DNA of 64,000 bases from Rhizobium sp. BT04 (GTDB lineage Bacteria > Pseudomonadota > Alphaproteobacteria > Rhizobiales > Rhizobiaceae), in assembly GCF_030053135.1 (NCBI RefSeq), contig NZ_CP125652.1, positions 2,142,001 to 2,206,000 of the forward strand, given 5' to 3'. The notes beneath the pieces were generated by a model. It had not been told where the DNA came from. It saw nothing but the letters and a program-made list of their open reading frames with translations, and made no database searches. A program made the translations under genes and the position numbers. Each line of letters starts with the position of its first letter. Position 1 is the stretch's first letter. Shown here one piece after another: positions 1 to 8,887 of this stretch.

Positions 1-1
1 G

Positions 2-526
2 TTGATCAACCGTTTCGACTACGACGGCGACTACGGCACGGTGCTGAACCGCTTCCTCATCCAGGCGGCGATCGGCTATCCCTTGACGGTGCACGGCACC
101 GGCGGCCAGACCCGTGCCTTCATCCATATCCAGGATTCGGTGCGCTGCATCGAACTGGCGCTGAAAAACCCGCCGGCCCGCGGCGCCCGCGTCGAGATCT
201 TCAACCAGATGACGGAAACCCACCGGGTGCGCGACCTCGCCCAGATGATCGCCAGGATGAGCGGCGCCGACATCGCCTGGCTGCCCAACCCGCGCAAGGA
301 AGCCGCCGAGAACGAGTTGATCGTCCAGAACGAAAAGTTCCGCAATCTCGGCCTCGAACCGATCACGCTGGAAGCAGGCCTGCTCGGCGAGATCGTCGAC
401 GTCGCAAAGAAATTCGCCTATCGCGTCGACCGCTCGCGCGTGCCGGCCGTCTCCGCCTGGACCAAGGACATCGCCGCGACGATCAATCACGATCCGGAAG
501 GCAAGCGGCTGAAGTCTGTCTCGTGA
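2..526 (+). CDS. sqdB: UDP-sulfoquinovose synthase SqdB, C-terminal part
   Basis: The window opens inside this gene, so only the last 174 or so residues are present; the family is about 400 residues long. SqdB converts UDP-glucose and sulfite to UDP-sulfoquinovose, the head-group donor for the sulfolipid SQDG. The visible part has the family's RFDYDGDYGTVLNRF segment and a TRAFIHIQDSVRCIELAL stretch typical of extended short-chain dehydrogenase/epimerase enzymes. The identification is strengthened by the two genes that follow, a GT8-like glycosyltransferase and a small NAD-dependent epimerase, which reproduce the rhizobial order sqdB-sqdD-sqdC. The apparent first codon in the window is not the start; the N-terminal Rossmann fold lies upstream of the window. 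Confidence 0.88.
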   Translation: MINRFDYDGDYGTVLNRFLIQAAIGYPLTVHGTGGQTRAFIHIQDSVRCIELALKNPPARGARVEIFNQMTETHRVRDLAQMIARMSGADIAWLPNPRKEAAENELIVQNEKFRNLGLEPITLEAGLLGEIVDVAKKFAYRVDRSRVPAVSAWTKDIAATINHDPEGKRLKSVS

Positions 527-566
527 GCGGTGTCTTATTGTTGAAACCCCGCCAGTCCAACGATGT

Positions 567-686
567 CCCCCTCATTCCTGTGTTTGTCACAGGAATCCAG
601 CACGCCCAAGTCTTTGGGCGCAGGAGAGTCATTCACGGCGCCGACGCGCCGTGGCTGGATTCCTGTGACAAGCACAGGAATGAGGG
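567..686. repeat. RIME-like palindromic intergenic element
   Basis: Two arms of about 34 bp face each other as inverted repeats. Each arm is itself a palindrome: ATTCCTGTG, a 5-base spacer and CACAGGAAT at 574-596 and again at 659-681. Between them lie two smaller hairpins, CGCCCAAG/TTGGGCG near 604-619 and a CGGCGC-rich one near 637-652. This nested architecture and the ATTCCTGTG core resemble the Rhizobium intergenic mosaic elements (RIME). The element fills most of the gap between sqdB and sqdD and stops just before the sqdD ribosome binding site. The family name is from memory; the palindrome itself is directly visible. Confidence 0.75.
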
Positions 687-710
687 ATGGCGAGGAGGTG
701 GTCGACAACG

Positions 711-1535
711 ATGATTTCTACCTCAACCCTCGCCTATGTCACCCTCGTCAGCAATGCAGACTACGCCAAGGGCGCCACCGCCCTAGCAAATTCGCTTCGC
801 CGAACCGGCACCAGCGCCGACATCGTCATCCTCCACACCGGCGGCGTCGATGCGGCCGCCCTCGCCCCGCTCAAGACCCCCGGTTGCCGCCTGATCGAGG
901 TCGAGCACCTGCCGCTGTCTGCCGCCTTCAACGAGCGCCATGCCCGCGGCCAGCTTCACTCAGCCGCCCCCTTCACCAAGGGCCGCAAGCCGGATTTCCA
1001 TTCGCCGCTCGACAATTTCTGCAAGCTCAGGCTGTGGCAACTCGTCGAATACCAGCGCTGCGTCTTCATCGACGCCGATGCCCTCGTGCTGAAGAATGTC
1101 GACAGGCTCTTCCTCTACCCGGAATTTTCCGCCGCCCCCAATGTCTATGAAAGTCTCGCCGACTTCCGCCGCATGAATTCCGGCGTCTTCGTCGCCACGC
1201 CCTCGCATGACACGTTCCGGCACATGCTCGAAAGGCTCGACAGGCCGGACGCCTTCTGGCGGCGCACCGATCAGACCTTTCTCGAGACGTTCTTCCCGGA
1301 TTGGCACGGCCTGCCGATCTATTTCAACATGCTGCAATATGTATGGTTCACCATGCCGGAGCTTTGGGACTGGAAGAGCATTTCGATCCTGCATTACCAG
1401 TATGAAAAACCGTGGGAAAAGGATCATCCCAAGGCAGCGCGACTACAACCTTTGATCGATCTGTGGCACCGTTTCCATGATGGCAGCGATGTGCCTGAGA
1501 TCACGGCGCTGGACAATCCGGAAGGGACAGCATGA
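711..1535 (+). CDS. sqdD: Glycogenin-like (GT8) glycosyltransferase SqdD
   Basis: A 274-residue glycosyltransferase of the glycogenin/GT8 type. It starts with the family's LAYVTLVSNADYAKGA strand and carries the metal-binding DxD in FIDADALV (D121-D123). In rhizobia and Rhodobacter sqdD sits between sqdB and sqdC and is thought to help make or transfer sulfoquinovose during sulfolipid synthesis, though its exact step is not settled. I place the start at ATG 711 because AGGAGGTG at 695-700 precedes it at good spacing. An in-frame ATG at 687 abuts the repeat arm, lacks such a site and would add only MARRWSTT. It overlaps sqdC by ATGA, so the two are translationally coupled. Confidence 0.82.
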   Translation: MISTSTLAYVTLVSNADYAKGATALANSLRRTGTSADIVILHTGGVDAAALAPLKTPGCRLIEVEHLPLSAAFNERHARGQLHSAAPFTKGRKPDFHSPLDNFCKLRLWQLVEYQRCVFIDADALVLKNVDRLFLYPEFSAAPNVYESLADFRRMNSGVFVATPSHDTFRHMLERLDRPDAFWRRTDQTFLETFFPDWHGLPIYFNMLQYVWFTMPELWDWKSISILHYQYEKPWEKDHPKAARLQPLIDLWHRFHDGSDVPEITALDNPEGTA

Positions 1536-2449
1536 AGGTATTGGTATCTGGTGGAACGGGTCTCGTCGGCCGGTATGTCGTCGAAGAACTGCTGACCGCC
1601 GGCTATCAGGTGATCGTCGGCGGACGCCGTGCGCCGCATCCGCGCCTCTTCTCCCGCCCGGTCGAGTTCGCAGCCCTTTCCCTTGATCCCGACAAGGATC
1701 AAATCGACGTTTTCGACGACGCCTATTTTTTCGTCCACGCCGCCTTCAGCCATATCCCGGGCAAATACCGCGGCGGCGAGGGTGACGATCCCAAAACCTT
1801 CCACAGGCTGAACCTCGACGGCACCGTCCGGCTTTTCGAAGCTGCCAAACGCGCCGGCACGCGCCGCTGCGTCTTCCTGTCCAGCCGCGCCGCCTACGGC
1901 GAACATCCCAGGGGAAGCGAGATGACAGAGACGATGCTGGCCAAGCCCGAAACACTCTACGGCCAGGTCAAGCTCGATGCCGAGCGAGCGCTTGCCCACC
2001 TCTCCACGCCGGGTTTTGCCGGCGTGAGCCTGCGGGCGACCGGCATCTATGGAGATCTCTCGCCCAACAAATGGGACGCTCTGATTGCCGATTACCTCGC
2101 CGGCCGGCCGGTTGCGCCACGTGTGGGAACGGAAGTTCACGGCCGCGACCTCGGACGGGCGGTACGGCTGATGCTGGAGACGGAAAGCAACCGCATCTCC
2201 GGCGAGATTTTCAACGTCTCAGACATCGCGGTCGACACGAGTGACATCCTTTCAGCCATCCGCCGCGAAACGGGCTGTCGACACGCGCTGCCGCCGCCCG
2301 GCGATAGGATCGCGCTCAATCCCATGGGCACAGCGAAAATCCGCGCGCTCGGCTGGGAGCCGGGCGGAACCCCGCTATTCCAAGAGACGATGCGGCGGCT
2401 GGCCGCAGCACTGCCGGCATCCCCGAGACACAGGTCCACGCAAGTCTGA
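1532..2449 (+). CDS. sqdC: NAD-dependent epimerase/reductase SqdC
   Basis: A 305-residue extended short-chain dehydrogenase. The dinucleotide-binding GGTGLVG motif is at residues 7-13 and the catalytic YxxxK appears as YGQVK at 143-147, preceded by an SSRAAYG strand. The start codon overlaps the sqdD stop (ATGA), which marks it as the third gene of the sulfolipid operon. SqdC is described in Rhodobacter and Sinorhizobium as a reductase-like protein that affects sulfolipid composition; its substrate is not known. Assignment rests on fold motifs plus gene order; by sequence alone it would be called an NAD(P)-dependent epimerase. Confidence 0.8.
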   Translation: MKVLVSGGTGLVGRYVVEELLTAGYQVIVGGRRAPHPRLFSRPVEFAALSLDPDKDQIDVFDDAYFFVHAAFSHIPGKYRGGEGDDPKTFHRLNLDGTVRLFEAAKRAGTRRCVFLSSRAAYGEHPRGSEMTETMLAKPETLYGQVKLDAERALAHLSTPGFAGVSLRATGIYGDLSPNKWDALIADYLAGRPVAPRVGTEVHGRDLGRAVRLMLETESNRISGEIFNVSDIAVDTSDILSAIRRETGCRHALPPPGDRIALNPMGTAKIRALGWEPGGTPLFQETMRRLAAALPASPRHRSTQV

Positions 2450-2504
2450 TTTTGCAGGATGCACCCGAATTGCAATCGGGGCCCGAGCTGTCGGGAAATT
2501 GTCC

Positions 2505-3212
2505 ATGCAGATCGCAACCACCTCTGCCTCCATTATTTTGCGCGGCGCGTCTTCGGCAACGGCCATATCCGCCGCGGGAAACGAGACCGATCAGGGTGTG
2601 CTGAAACTGCAGCGCACCACCCAGGCGCTGCAACAGATACGGCAGACGCTGGCGACCTCGGAGGAAGAGGACAAGACGAAGGCGCAACGCAAGCTCGAAG
2701 AGGCACAGCAGCAGTTGGAGATGCTGCGCAGCTCCAACATGCCGCCTGAGGTGGTTGCCCGTCTGGCCGCCGAACTGGCGCGCAAGGTCGGCGCCGCCGC
2801 CTCCGAGTTCGCATCATCGGTGGCGACCGGGAGCTCAGCAGTCGTCGTCCCGGCGGATGCAACCTCGGATGCAACGGCGACCGCAACGAGCGGGGCCGCT
2901 GCCGCGCTGACGGATACCTCAGGAGAAAGCGGAACCACTGCAACCGGCGCGCAGGAACCGGACGCCGCTACCAGCGCCCGCAACGCCTATCAGAGCGTCG
3001 CCGAGGATGCCCCGAAATTCTCGAGCATCTCGACTGATGATCGAGAAACGATGGAAGAGTTCAAGGCGGTCGTCCGTGAACTCAAGCAGTTGCTCGAAAA
3101 GGCGATGCACGATCTGCGGCAGCAGAACCGGCAGCCGGGAGCCAACGCCGTTCCCGATATGGCGGACTTATCCAGCGCCACCGCGACAATCCCGACAAGT
3201 ATCGTCATCTGA
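2505..3212 (+). CDS. Coiled-coil hypothetical protein, Ala/Thr-rich centre
   Basis: I do not recognise this 235-residue protein. Residues about 25-75 are a charged, Gln/Glu/Lys-rich helix (repeated LQQIRQTL and KLEEAQQQLEML patterns) that looks like a coiled coil. It is followed by an Ala/Thr/Ser-rich low-complexity linker (about 100-165) and a second helical stretch with MEEFKAVVRELKQLLEKAM. There is no signal peptide or membrane segment. The frame is open well upstream into sqdC, but ATG 2505 is the first start after the sqdC stop; its ribosome binding site is weak. Coding is inferred from the clean heptad-like pattern and lack of any competing gene. Function unknown. Confidence 0.7.
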   Translation: MQIATTSASIILRGASSATAISAAGNETDQGVLKLQRTTQALQQIRQTLATSEEEDKTKAQRKLEEAQQQLEMLRSSNMPPEVVARLAAELARKVGAAASEFASSVATGSSAVVVPADATSDATATATSGAAAALTDTSGESGTTATGAQEPDAATSARNAYQSVAEDAPKFSSISTDDRETMEEFKAVVRELKQLLEKAMHDLRQQNRQPGANAVPDMADLSSATATIPTSIVI

Positions 3213-3331
3213 CCTTCAGCCACATCCCAAGAAAAGGGCGTGAAACACGCGCGGCACTGTCGCATCCGGCATTTGCATCGGGCATCCGGCCGTCTATGCT
3301 CGGTCGAACTTTCCTATATCTGGCAGATCGA

Positions 3332-3919
3332 ATGACCGCTAAAGAATTGAAAGCGCAGCTGCGCAACGAACGCCTGTCCGCACGCGACGCCATCCCCGCC
3401 GAGGAACGCGCCTCCAAAAGTCTCGCAATGGCTGATCATGCCGGCGAGGCCGTCGGTTTTGCGCTGGGCACGATCATCTCCGGCTTCCTGCCGATCCGTT
3501 CGGAAGCTGACCTCAGGCCGCTGATGGCCCGCTTTGCCGTGCGCGGCGCGCGGCTTTGCGTGCCGGCGATCCTCGATCGGCAGACCATCGTCTTTCGCGA
3601 GCTGGCGGAGGGTGCGCCGCTTGTCGACACCGGTTTCGGCACGGTCGGCCCCAGCGCGGATACCGCTACTCTCGATCCCGAGATCATGCTGGTGCCGCTT
3701 TCGGCCTTCGATATCAGCGGCCACCGCATCGGCTACGGCGCCGGCCACTACGACCGCGCCATCAGCCGGCTAAGGCAAAAAGGCCTGCATCCGAAGCTGA
3801 TCGGCATTGCATTCGACTGCCAGGAAGTGGCACATGTGCCCGCTGAGCCGCACGACATAAGCCTGGATGCCATCCTGACAGAAAGCGGCCTTCGCTTTTT
3901 TGCCTCTTGGATTGGATAG
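3332..3919 (+). CDS. 5-formyltetrahydrofolate cyclo-ligase
   Basis: A 195-residue enzyme that uses ATP to convert 5-formyl-THF to 5,10-methenyl-THF, returning the storage form of folate to one-carbon metabolism. The family signature GYGAGHYDR, part of the substrate/ATP site, is present near residue 142, and the N-terminus MTAKELKAQLRNERLSARD has the expected basic ATP-binding helix. I chose ATG 3332 over the in-frame ATG 3296 because family members begin with this helix. The next gene begins 3 bases after its stop, so the two are co-transcribed. In enterobacteria this gene follows 6S RNA; here the 6S candidate lies next to zapA, 26 kb away. Confidence 0.92.
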   Translation: MTAKELKAQLRNERLSARDAIPAEERASKSLAMADHAGEAVGFALGTIISGFLPIRSEADLRPLMARFAVRGARLCVPAILDRQTIVFRELAEGAPLVDTGFGTVGPSADTATLDPEIMLVPLSAFDISGHRIGYGAGHYDRAISRLRQKGLHPKLIGIAFDCQEVAHVPAEPHDISLDAILTESGLRFFASWIG

Positions 3920-3922
3920 GGA

Positions 3923-4747
3923 ATGCGGCTGCTTTTTCTGGGTGACATGGTCGGCAAGACGGGACGCACGGCAGTCTGGGACCGCCTTCCCGGCCTGATC
4001 TCCGACCTCAAGCTCGATTTCGTCGTCGTCAACGGCGAGAATGCCGCCGGCGGCTTCGGGATCACCGAGGACATTTTTCTAGAGACGATCAATGCCGGCG
4101 CCGATGTGGTGACGACGGGCAATCACGTCTGGGACCAGAAGGAAGCGGTCGCCTTCGCCGGGCGGCACGATCAATTCCTGCGGCCGGCCAACTATCCGCA
4201 AGGCACGCCCGGCCGCGGCTCCGGCCTGTTCTATGCCCGGAACGGCGCGCGTGTGCTCGTCGCCAATGTCATGGGCCGGGTCTTCATGCACCCCGAACTC
4301 GACGACCCCTTCAAATCGGCGGAAGTAATCCTCGCCGCCTGCCCGCTCAAGGAGCAGGCCGATGCGATCATCTTCGATTTCCATGCAGAGGCGACCAGCG
4401 AGAAGCAGTGCTTCGGCCATTTCGTCGACGGCCGTGCCAGTTTCGTCGTCGGCACCCACACGCATGTGCCGACGGCCGACGCACAGATCCTGAACGGCGG
4501 CACCGCCTATATGTCGGATGCCGGCATGTGCGGCGATTACGACTCTTCGCTCGGCATGGATAAGGAAGAGCCGCTGAACCGCTTCATCTCCAAGATGCCG
4601 AAGGGCCGCATGGAAGCGGCAAACGGCCCCGCGACGATCTGCGGCGTCGGCGTGGAGATTTCCGACAGCACGGGACTGGCCGAGAAGATCGCGCCGCTGA
4701 GGCTTGGACCACGATTGGCCGAGACGGTGCCGGAGTTCTGGCGGTAA
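3923..4747 (+). CDS. TIGR00282 family metallophosphoesterase (YmdB-like)
   Basis: A 274-residue cytoplasmic calcineurin-like phosphoesterase. Metal ligands are visible as FLGDMVG at the N-terminus, VVNGENAAGG, TTGNHVWDQ, DFHAEATSEK and VGTHTHVPTAD, in the order seen in the YmdB family. Characterised relatives hydrolyse 2',3'-cyclic nucleotides; whether this one does so is inferred. It begins 3 bases after the formyl-THF cyclo-ligase stop, a pairing common in Rhizobiales, and has a GGGA purine tract just upstream. Confidence 0.9.
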   Translation: MRLLFLGDMVGKTGRTAVWDRLPGLISDLKLDFVVVNGENAAGGFGITEDIFLETINAGADVVTTGNHVWDQKEAVAFAGRHDQFLRPANYPQGTPGRGSGLFYARNGARVLVANVMGRVFMHPELDDPFKSAEVILAACPLKEQADAIIFDFHAEATSEKQCFGHFVDGRASFVVGTHTHVPTADAQILNGGTAYMSDAGMCGDYDSSLGMDKEEPLNRFISKMPKGRMEAANGPATICGVGVEISDSTGLAEKIAPLRLGPRLAETVPEFWR

Positions 4748-4841
4748 TTCGCCCCGCGCCCAACACGCGATTGTGAGCATCCCCAGTCTGGACCCCTGCG
4801 ACCTCTTGCCGCATTCTCCGGCCGCCAATTCAAAGTGATCG

Positions 4842-4876
4842 AGCGTCCTTAGCGCGCCCTTCAGACGCGCGGCGCT
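4842..4876. repeat. REP-like palindrome, copy 1
   Basis: An imperfect palindrome that starts AGCGTCCTTAGCGCG and ends ACGCGCGGCGCT. It lies in the 155-base gap before the MBL-fold gene. A near-identical copy (same first nine and last twelve bases) occurs at 17172-17207, so this is a dispersed element rather than a chance hairpin. Confidence 0.7.
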
Positions 4877-4902
4877 CTCCGTGAAAGCGCCGGAGGGGTG
4901 GC

Positions 4903-5748
4903 ATGAAGCCGCAATATCTTGTCCTCGCAATCGCATACCTTGCGGCCTTCGCCGCGCCAACTCCCGCCGCAGCGGAGGAACAGCAAACGCCCGTCAGCCA
5001 GTGCCAGGCGATCGCGCAGAATATCCCCAAGGCAACCTTCGCAAGCTTTTCCGGCACGGCACCGTTGACGCCCGCCGTCTCCGAGGATGAAGACGTCAAA
5101 TTCACCTTCCTCGGCCACTCCACCTTTGAAATCGAGACGCCCGGCGGCATCATCATCGCCACAGACTATAACGGCTGGTACCGGCCGGCGACGACGCCCG
5201 ATGTCGTGACCATGAACAAGGCGCACACGACCCACTTCACCTTGACGCCCGACCCCGGCATCAAACATGTGCTGCATGGGTGGAGCGACGTTCCCGGCGG
5301 AAAGGCCGACATCGATCTCGTCGTCGGCGATGCCTATATCCGCAATGTTCCGACGGATATCCGCTTCAGCTACGGGCTCGGTGGCTCGCAGGAGAACGGC
5401 AATTCCATCTTCATCTTCGAGATCGCCGGTCTCTGCATCGGCCATCTCGGCCACTTGCACTACGAACTGACGGACACCCATTATATCGAGATCGGCCGAC
5501 TCGATATCGTGATGGTGCCGGTCGACGGCGGCCTGACCATGGGCGCCGACAGCATGAGCCGCGTCATCAAGCGGCTGCGCTCGTCGTTGATTCTGCCGAT
5601 GCACCGCCGTGGCCCACCGGTCGACGCCTTCGTTTCGATGTTCGGTAAGGATTTCGACATCGCCTATGCGACCGATGACAGCATCACTGTCTCGATGCGT
5701 ACGCTGCCGAAGAAACCGCTGATCTATGTGCTGCAGGGCGTCCGGTAA
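4903..5748 (+). CDS. Exported MBL-fold (UlaG-like) metal-dependent hydrolase
   Basis: A 281-residue protein with a cleavable signal peptide: a hydrophobic core (YLVLAIAYLAAFAAP) and an Ala-rich cleavage region ending near residue 25. It then shows a metallo-beta-lactamase fold of the UlaG kind: FLGHSTFEIETPGG, IIATDYNG, HTTHFTLTPD, and GHLGHLHYELT, with HRRGPP near the C-terminus. The usual HxHxDH motif is not intact, so the metal site or the chemistry may differ from classical members. The start is fixed by GGAGGGG about 6 bases upstream of ATG 4903. It is convergent with the next gene. Substrate unknown. Confidence 0.75.
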   Translation: MKPQYLVLAIAYLAAFAAPTPAAAEEQQTPVSQCQAIAQNIPKATFASFSGTAPLTPAVSEDEDVKFTFLGHSTFEIETPGGIIIATDYNGWYRPATTPDVVTMNKAHTTHFTLTPDPGIKHVLHGWSDVPGGKADIDLVVGDAYIRNVPTDIRFSYGLGGSQENGNSIFIFEIAGLCIGHLGHLHYELTDTHYIEIGRLDIVMVPVDGGLTMGADSMSRVIKRLRSSLILPMHRRGPPVDAFVSMFGKDFDIAYATDDSITVSMRTLPKKPLIYVLQGVR

Positions 5749-5775
5749 AAGGCTCTTCCCTCCGGGTCATTCGCA

Positions 5776-6279
5776 TCAAGCGAACTGCAGATGGCGCTTG
5801 ATGCCGACATCCGGCATCTTGTCGTCATCGAGATTGGCCTTGGCGATCTCCCAGCCGAATTTCAGCTTGTTGCCTGTGGAGACCCAGATCTCGGCATCGT
5901 CGACATGGAGGGAAAGCATGGTGAGCTTGGGGTCCTTCTTGCCGTTGTCATACCAGGCCGCAATGATCGAACTCCAATACTCCTCGATCTTGGAAGGGTC
6001 AGGGCGCACTTCGATCACACCGGCAAGGCAGGCGTGATAGTCGTGATCCTTGCCGATAACGCAGAAATGCGCGCGGCTGCCGGGCTTGATGGCGCGCACG
6101 ATGTCGGCATCCGTCTTGGTATAGAACCAGATGGTGTTGGTGGTGGGATCGGCATGTGGCGCCATCGGCTGCATGTGCATGTCCACCCCGGAAATTCCGA
6201 GCATGCCGGCATGAACATCGTTGACCTGATCCCAGAGCTGACGTGCTGGATGCTCCTGGGCCTCGCTGAGACTTGCCAT
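5776..6279 (-). CDS. Pyridoxamine 5'-phosphate oxidase-related general stress protein
   Basis: A 167-residue split-barrel flavin-binding protein of the general-stress-protein-26 type. The pattern of TNTIWFYTKTDADIVRAI, SRAHFCVIGKDHDYHACLAG and EEYWSSIIAAWYDNGKKDP is typical of this family, which has the FMN-binding barrel but usually not PNP oxidase activity. ATG 6279 (MASLSEAQEHPARQ) is preferred over the upstream in-frame ATG 6321 because AAAGGA lies a few bases before it. It ends 27 bases from the convergent MBL-fold gene. No substrate can be inferred. Confidence 0.82.
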   Translation of the reverse strand: MASLSEAQEHPARQLWDQVNDVHAGMLGISGVDMHMQPMAPHADPTTNTIWFYTKTDADIVRAIKPGSRAHFCVIGKDHDYHACLAGVIEVRPDPSKIEEYWSSIIAAWYDNGKKDPKLTMLSLHVDDAEIWVSTGNKLKFGWEIAKANLDDDKMPDVGIKRHLQFA

Positions 6280-6416
6280 GACCGTTCCTTTCCGTTGGAT
6301 GGAGTTCCGTTGAAACGTCATCCCATCGCCTTTGTTCCCCGCAGAAGCAGCGGGCGACGTCGTCTTTTCAGGGTGCGGGAATATGCGATAGTGCGCCTGA
6401 CCGAGAAAGGATCGTC

Positions 6417-6851
6417 ATGCGAACAAAACATTCGATTCTGACTTTGATTTTTTGCGCAGCCTTTGCGCCAACAGTCCTTGCAGCAGAAAAGACCTTCAAG
6501 CCCGACCAGAATGGCCAGGTCGTCTTCGTCACGCCCACAAGGAATATCGGCTGTGTCTATACGCCAAAGGGCGGCGTCGAAATGTATGTTCCCGAAGACG
6601 GCGGGCCGGAGCTCGCCTGCGAGCGAAAAGAGCCGCTCTACGTCCGCCTCATCATGTCGGCGAGCGGCAAGGCCACTATCTTCAAGATGGTCGGCGATAC
6701 CGCCTGCTGCAGCGAGGAACATATTCTCGACTATGGCGATACCTGGAAGGGTGGCCCCTATTCCTGCACCTCCGGCACGGAGGGGCTGCGTTGCCGACGC
6801 CGGGACGGACATGGTTTCTTCGCCAGCCGTAGGCGGCTGACGGTTGACTGA
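6417..6851 (+). CDS. Small exported Cys-containing protein of unknown function
   Basis: A 144-residue protein with a clear Sec signal peptide (basic MRTKH, hydrophobic SILTLIFCAAFA, AxA-like site near 23). The mature part has six cysteines, in the contexts IGCVY, LACER, TACCSEE, YSCTSG and LRCRRR, suggesting disulfides in the periplasm. The layout resembles DUF6636-type proteins, but I am not certain. AGAAAGGA precedes ATG 6417 at good spacing. It is divergent from the flavin-binding stress protein. Confidence 0.72.
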   Translation: MRTKHSILTLIFCAAFAPTVLAAEKTFKPDQNGQVVFVTPTRNIGCVYTPKGGVEMYVPEDGGPELACERKEPLYVRLIMSASGKATIFKMVGDTACCSEEHILDYGDTWKGGPYSCTSGTEGLRCRRRDGHGFFASRRRLTVD

Positions 6852-6898
6852 GGCGGGCGGCGGGTCCGCGCATCGTGCGGCAAATCCACCGCTTTTTC

Positions 6899-6926
6899 CT
6901 TGAACGGGTGCCGTTTCGCTCTTATA
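6899..6926 (+). promoter_or_regulatory. Predicted sigma-70 promoter of yebC
   Basis: CTTGAA at 6899-6904 and CTTATA at 6921-6926 are separated by 16 bases, close to the rhizobial consensus CTTGAC-N17-CTATAT. It lies 42 bases upstream of the yebC start. Confidence 0.55.
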
Positions 6927-6967
6927 AGGCGGCCCATTCCGAACAATGAGACGTGAACAGGGGTGCC

Positions 6968-7714
6968 ATGGCTGGCCATTCACAGTTTAAAAACATCATG
7001 CATCGCAAAGGCCGTCAGGATGCCGTGCGGTCGAAAATGTTCTCGAAGCTTGCGCGCGAAATCACCGTTGCCGCCAAGGCCGGCCTGCCCGACCCGACAA
7101 TGAACGCCCGTCTTCGCCTGGCGATCCAGAACGCCAAGGCCCAGTCCATGCCGAAGGACAATATCGACCGCGCCATCAAGAAGGCAGCCGGCGCCGACGG
7201 CGAAAACTACGATGAAGTCCGCTATGAGGGTTATGGTCCCGGCGGCACCGCGATCATCGTCGAGGCGCTCACCGACAACCGCAACCGCACCGCCTCCAAC
7301 GTCCGCTCGATCTTCACCAAGGCCGGCGGCGCACTTGGCGAAACCGGTTCCGTTTCCTTCTCCTTCGACCATGTCGGTGAGATCACCTACAAGCTTTCCG
7401 TCGGCGATGCCGACAAGGTGATGGAAGCCGCGATCGAAGCCGGCGCCGACGATGTCGAGACCGACGAGGACGGCCACTACATCACCTGTGGCTTCGAAGC
7501 CCTCGGCGAAGTGTCGAAAGCGCTGGAAGCAAGCCTCGGCGAAGCCGAAACCGTCAAGGCCGTCTGGCGCGCCCAGAACAACGTGCCGGTGGACGAGGAA
7601 AAGGCCCAGTCGCTGATGAAGCTCATCGACAGCCTCGAAGATGATGACGACGTCCAGAACGTCTATTCCAACTTCGAAGTCTCGGAAGAGGTTCTGGCGA
7701 AGCTCTCCGCCTGA
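6968..7714 (+). CDS. yebC: YebC/PmpR family regulatory protein
   Basis: A 248-residue cytoplasmic protein of the YebC/TACO1 family. It starts with the diagnostic [19 protein letters not shown] and shows the other conserved blocks [35 protein letters not shown] and GETGSVSF. Family members act as transcription regulators or, as shown more recently, help ribosomes translate proline-rich stretches. The start is set by the conserved MAGHS; an in-frame ATG five codons earlier is not needed. It has its own promoter and a strong terminator. In many Rhizobiales yebC lies upstream of ruvCAB, as it does here at a distance of about 3.8 kb, with an oxidoreductase and a receptor in between on the other strand. 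Confidence 0.95.
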   Translation: MAGHSQFKNIMHRKGRQDAVRSKMFSKLAREITVAAKAGLPDPTMNARLRLAIQNAKAQSMPKDNIDRAIKKAAGADGENYDEVRYEGYGPGGTAIIVEALTDNRNRTASNVRSIFTKAGGALGETGSVSFSFDHVGEITYKLSVGDADKVMEAAIEAGADDVETDEDGHYITCGFEALGEVSKALEASLGEAETVKAVWRAQNNVPVDEEKAQSLMKLIDSLEDDDDVQNVYSNFEVSEEVLAKLSA

Positions 7715-7740
7715 TTTCTTCAGACCGTCGCCAATCGAAA

Positions 7741-7765
7741 ACCCGGCCGCGACGCCGGGTTTTTT
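7741..7765 (+). terminator. Rho-independent terminator of yebC
   Basis: ACCCGGC and GCCGGGT form a 7-bp stem around a short loop, followed by a run of six T. It starts 27 bases after the yebC stop. Confidence 0.88.
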
Positions 7766-7809
7766 GTTTGTGCAAGATGAATCTTCTGCAGGGCGCCAGT
7801 TGGCAAACC

Positions 7810-8811
7810 CTACGCAGCTGCCCGCATGAAATTTCCCAGCCCCGCGAACAGTTCCACCGACCTCAGCCGTGCCTCGATGTCGTGGATCGGCATCGAGACG
7901 ATCACCTCGTCGGCCTGCGTTTCCCGCAGAAACGCCGCCAATTTCGCCTCCGCCGTCTGCGGAGACCCCACCACGGCGTAACGCAGCGTGTGTTCGACGT
8001 TCATCTTCTCCATCGGCGACCAGAAATTTTCCATATCGGCCACCGGGCGGGGGAACGGACCGCGGACATTGCGGCGCAGGTTGACGAACTGCTGCTCAGC
8101 GGAGGAAAAATGGTAGCGCGCTTCCTCGTCCGTTGCCGCCGCCGCACCCATGACGCCGACCATGACATAGGGCTTGTCGAGCGTCGCCGAGGGCTGGAAG
8201 CGGTCTCGGTAGATCGCGATCGCATCGAGCAGCATGTCGGGCGCGAAATGTGAGGCGAAGGCATAGGGAAGCCCGAGCATGGCGGCGAGCTGGGCGCTGT
8301 ACAGGCTGGAACCAAGCAGCCAGATCGGGATATGCGAGCCATTGCCGGGCACCGCGAGGATCGCCTGGTTCTCGACCGGCGTACCGAGGAGTTGCTGCAG
8401 TTCCACCACGTCGTTCGGGAAGCTGTTGCCGCCGGCCTCGAGATTGCGCCGCAGCGCCTGCGCCGTGCGAATATCCGTTCCCGGCGCGCGCCCGAGGCCG
8501 AGATCGATACGGCCGGGGAAGAGTGCCTCCAGCGTGCCGAACTGTTCGGCGATGACGAGCGGCGAATGATTGGGCAGCATAATGCCGCCGGAGCCGATGC
8601 GGATACGTGTTGTCGCGGCCCCGATATGGCCGATAACGACTGATGTGGCGGCGCTGGCGATCCCCGGCATGCCGTGATGCTCGGCAAGCCAGAAGCGCTT
8701 GTAGCCGAAGTCCTCGGCCTTCCGTGCCATCCGTGCCGAGCTCTCGAGAGACTGGCGGATACTGCTGCCTTCGGCAACGGGGGAGAGGTCGAGTATGGAG
8801 AAGGGAACCAT
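7810..8811 (-). CDS. LLM-class flavin-dependent oxidoreductase (luciferase-like)
   Basis: A 333-residue bacterial luciferase-like monooxygenase. The N-terminal [55 protein letters not shown] and [16 protein letters not shown] segments are the usual marks of the MsnO8/YhbW branch. These enzymes use reduced FMN from a separate reductase; the substrate is unknown. I place the start at ATG 8811 (MVPFSILDL) since family members begin at this strand; the upstream extension from 8919 is basic and unlike the family. It lies downstream of the chemoreceptor on the same strand, but a terminator separates them. Confidence 0.87.
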   Translation of the reverse strand: MVPFSILDLSPVAEGSSIRQSLESSARMARKAEDFGYKRFWLAEHHGMPGIASAATSVVIGHIGAATTRIRIGSGGIMLPNHSPLVIAEQFGTLEALFPGRIDLGLGRAPGTDIRTAQALRRNLEAGGNSFPNDVVELQQLLGTPVENQAILAVPGNGSHIPIWLLGSSLYSAQLAAMLGLPYAFASHFAPDMLLDAIAIYRDRFQPSATLDKPYVMVGVMGAAAATDEEARYHFSSAEQQFVNLRRNVRGPFPRPVADMENFWSPMEKMNVEHTLRYAVVGSPQTAEAKLAAFLRETQADEVIVSMPIHDIEARLRSVELFAGLGNFMRAAA

Positions 8812-8887
8812 GGGAAACCTGCCGGCAGTTTGAAGGATGCCGTCTATGTAGGTTGCCGCCCCCGCCATTCCAAACCATGCACGCAAC

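Noticed and set aside
3213..3331. 6S RNA next to the formyl-THF cyclo-ligase, as in enterobacteria
   Set aside because: The gap is only about 119 bases and has no closing stem; the candidate after zapA fits much better.
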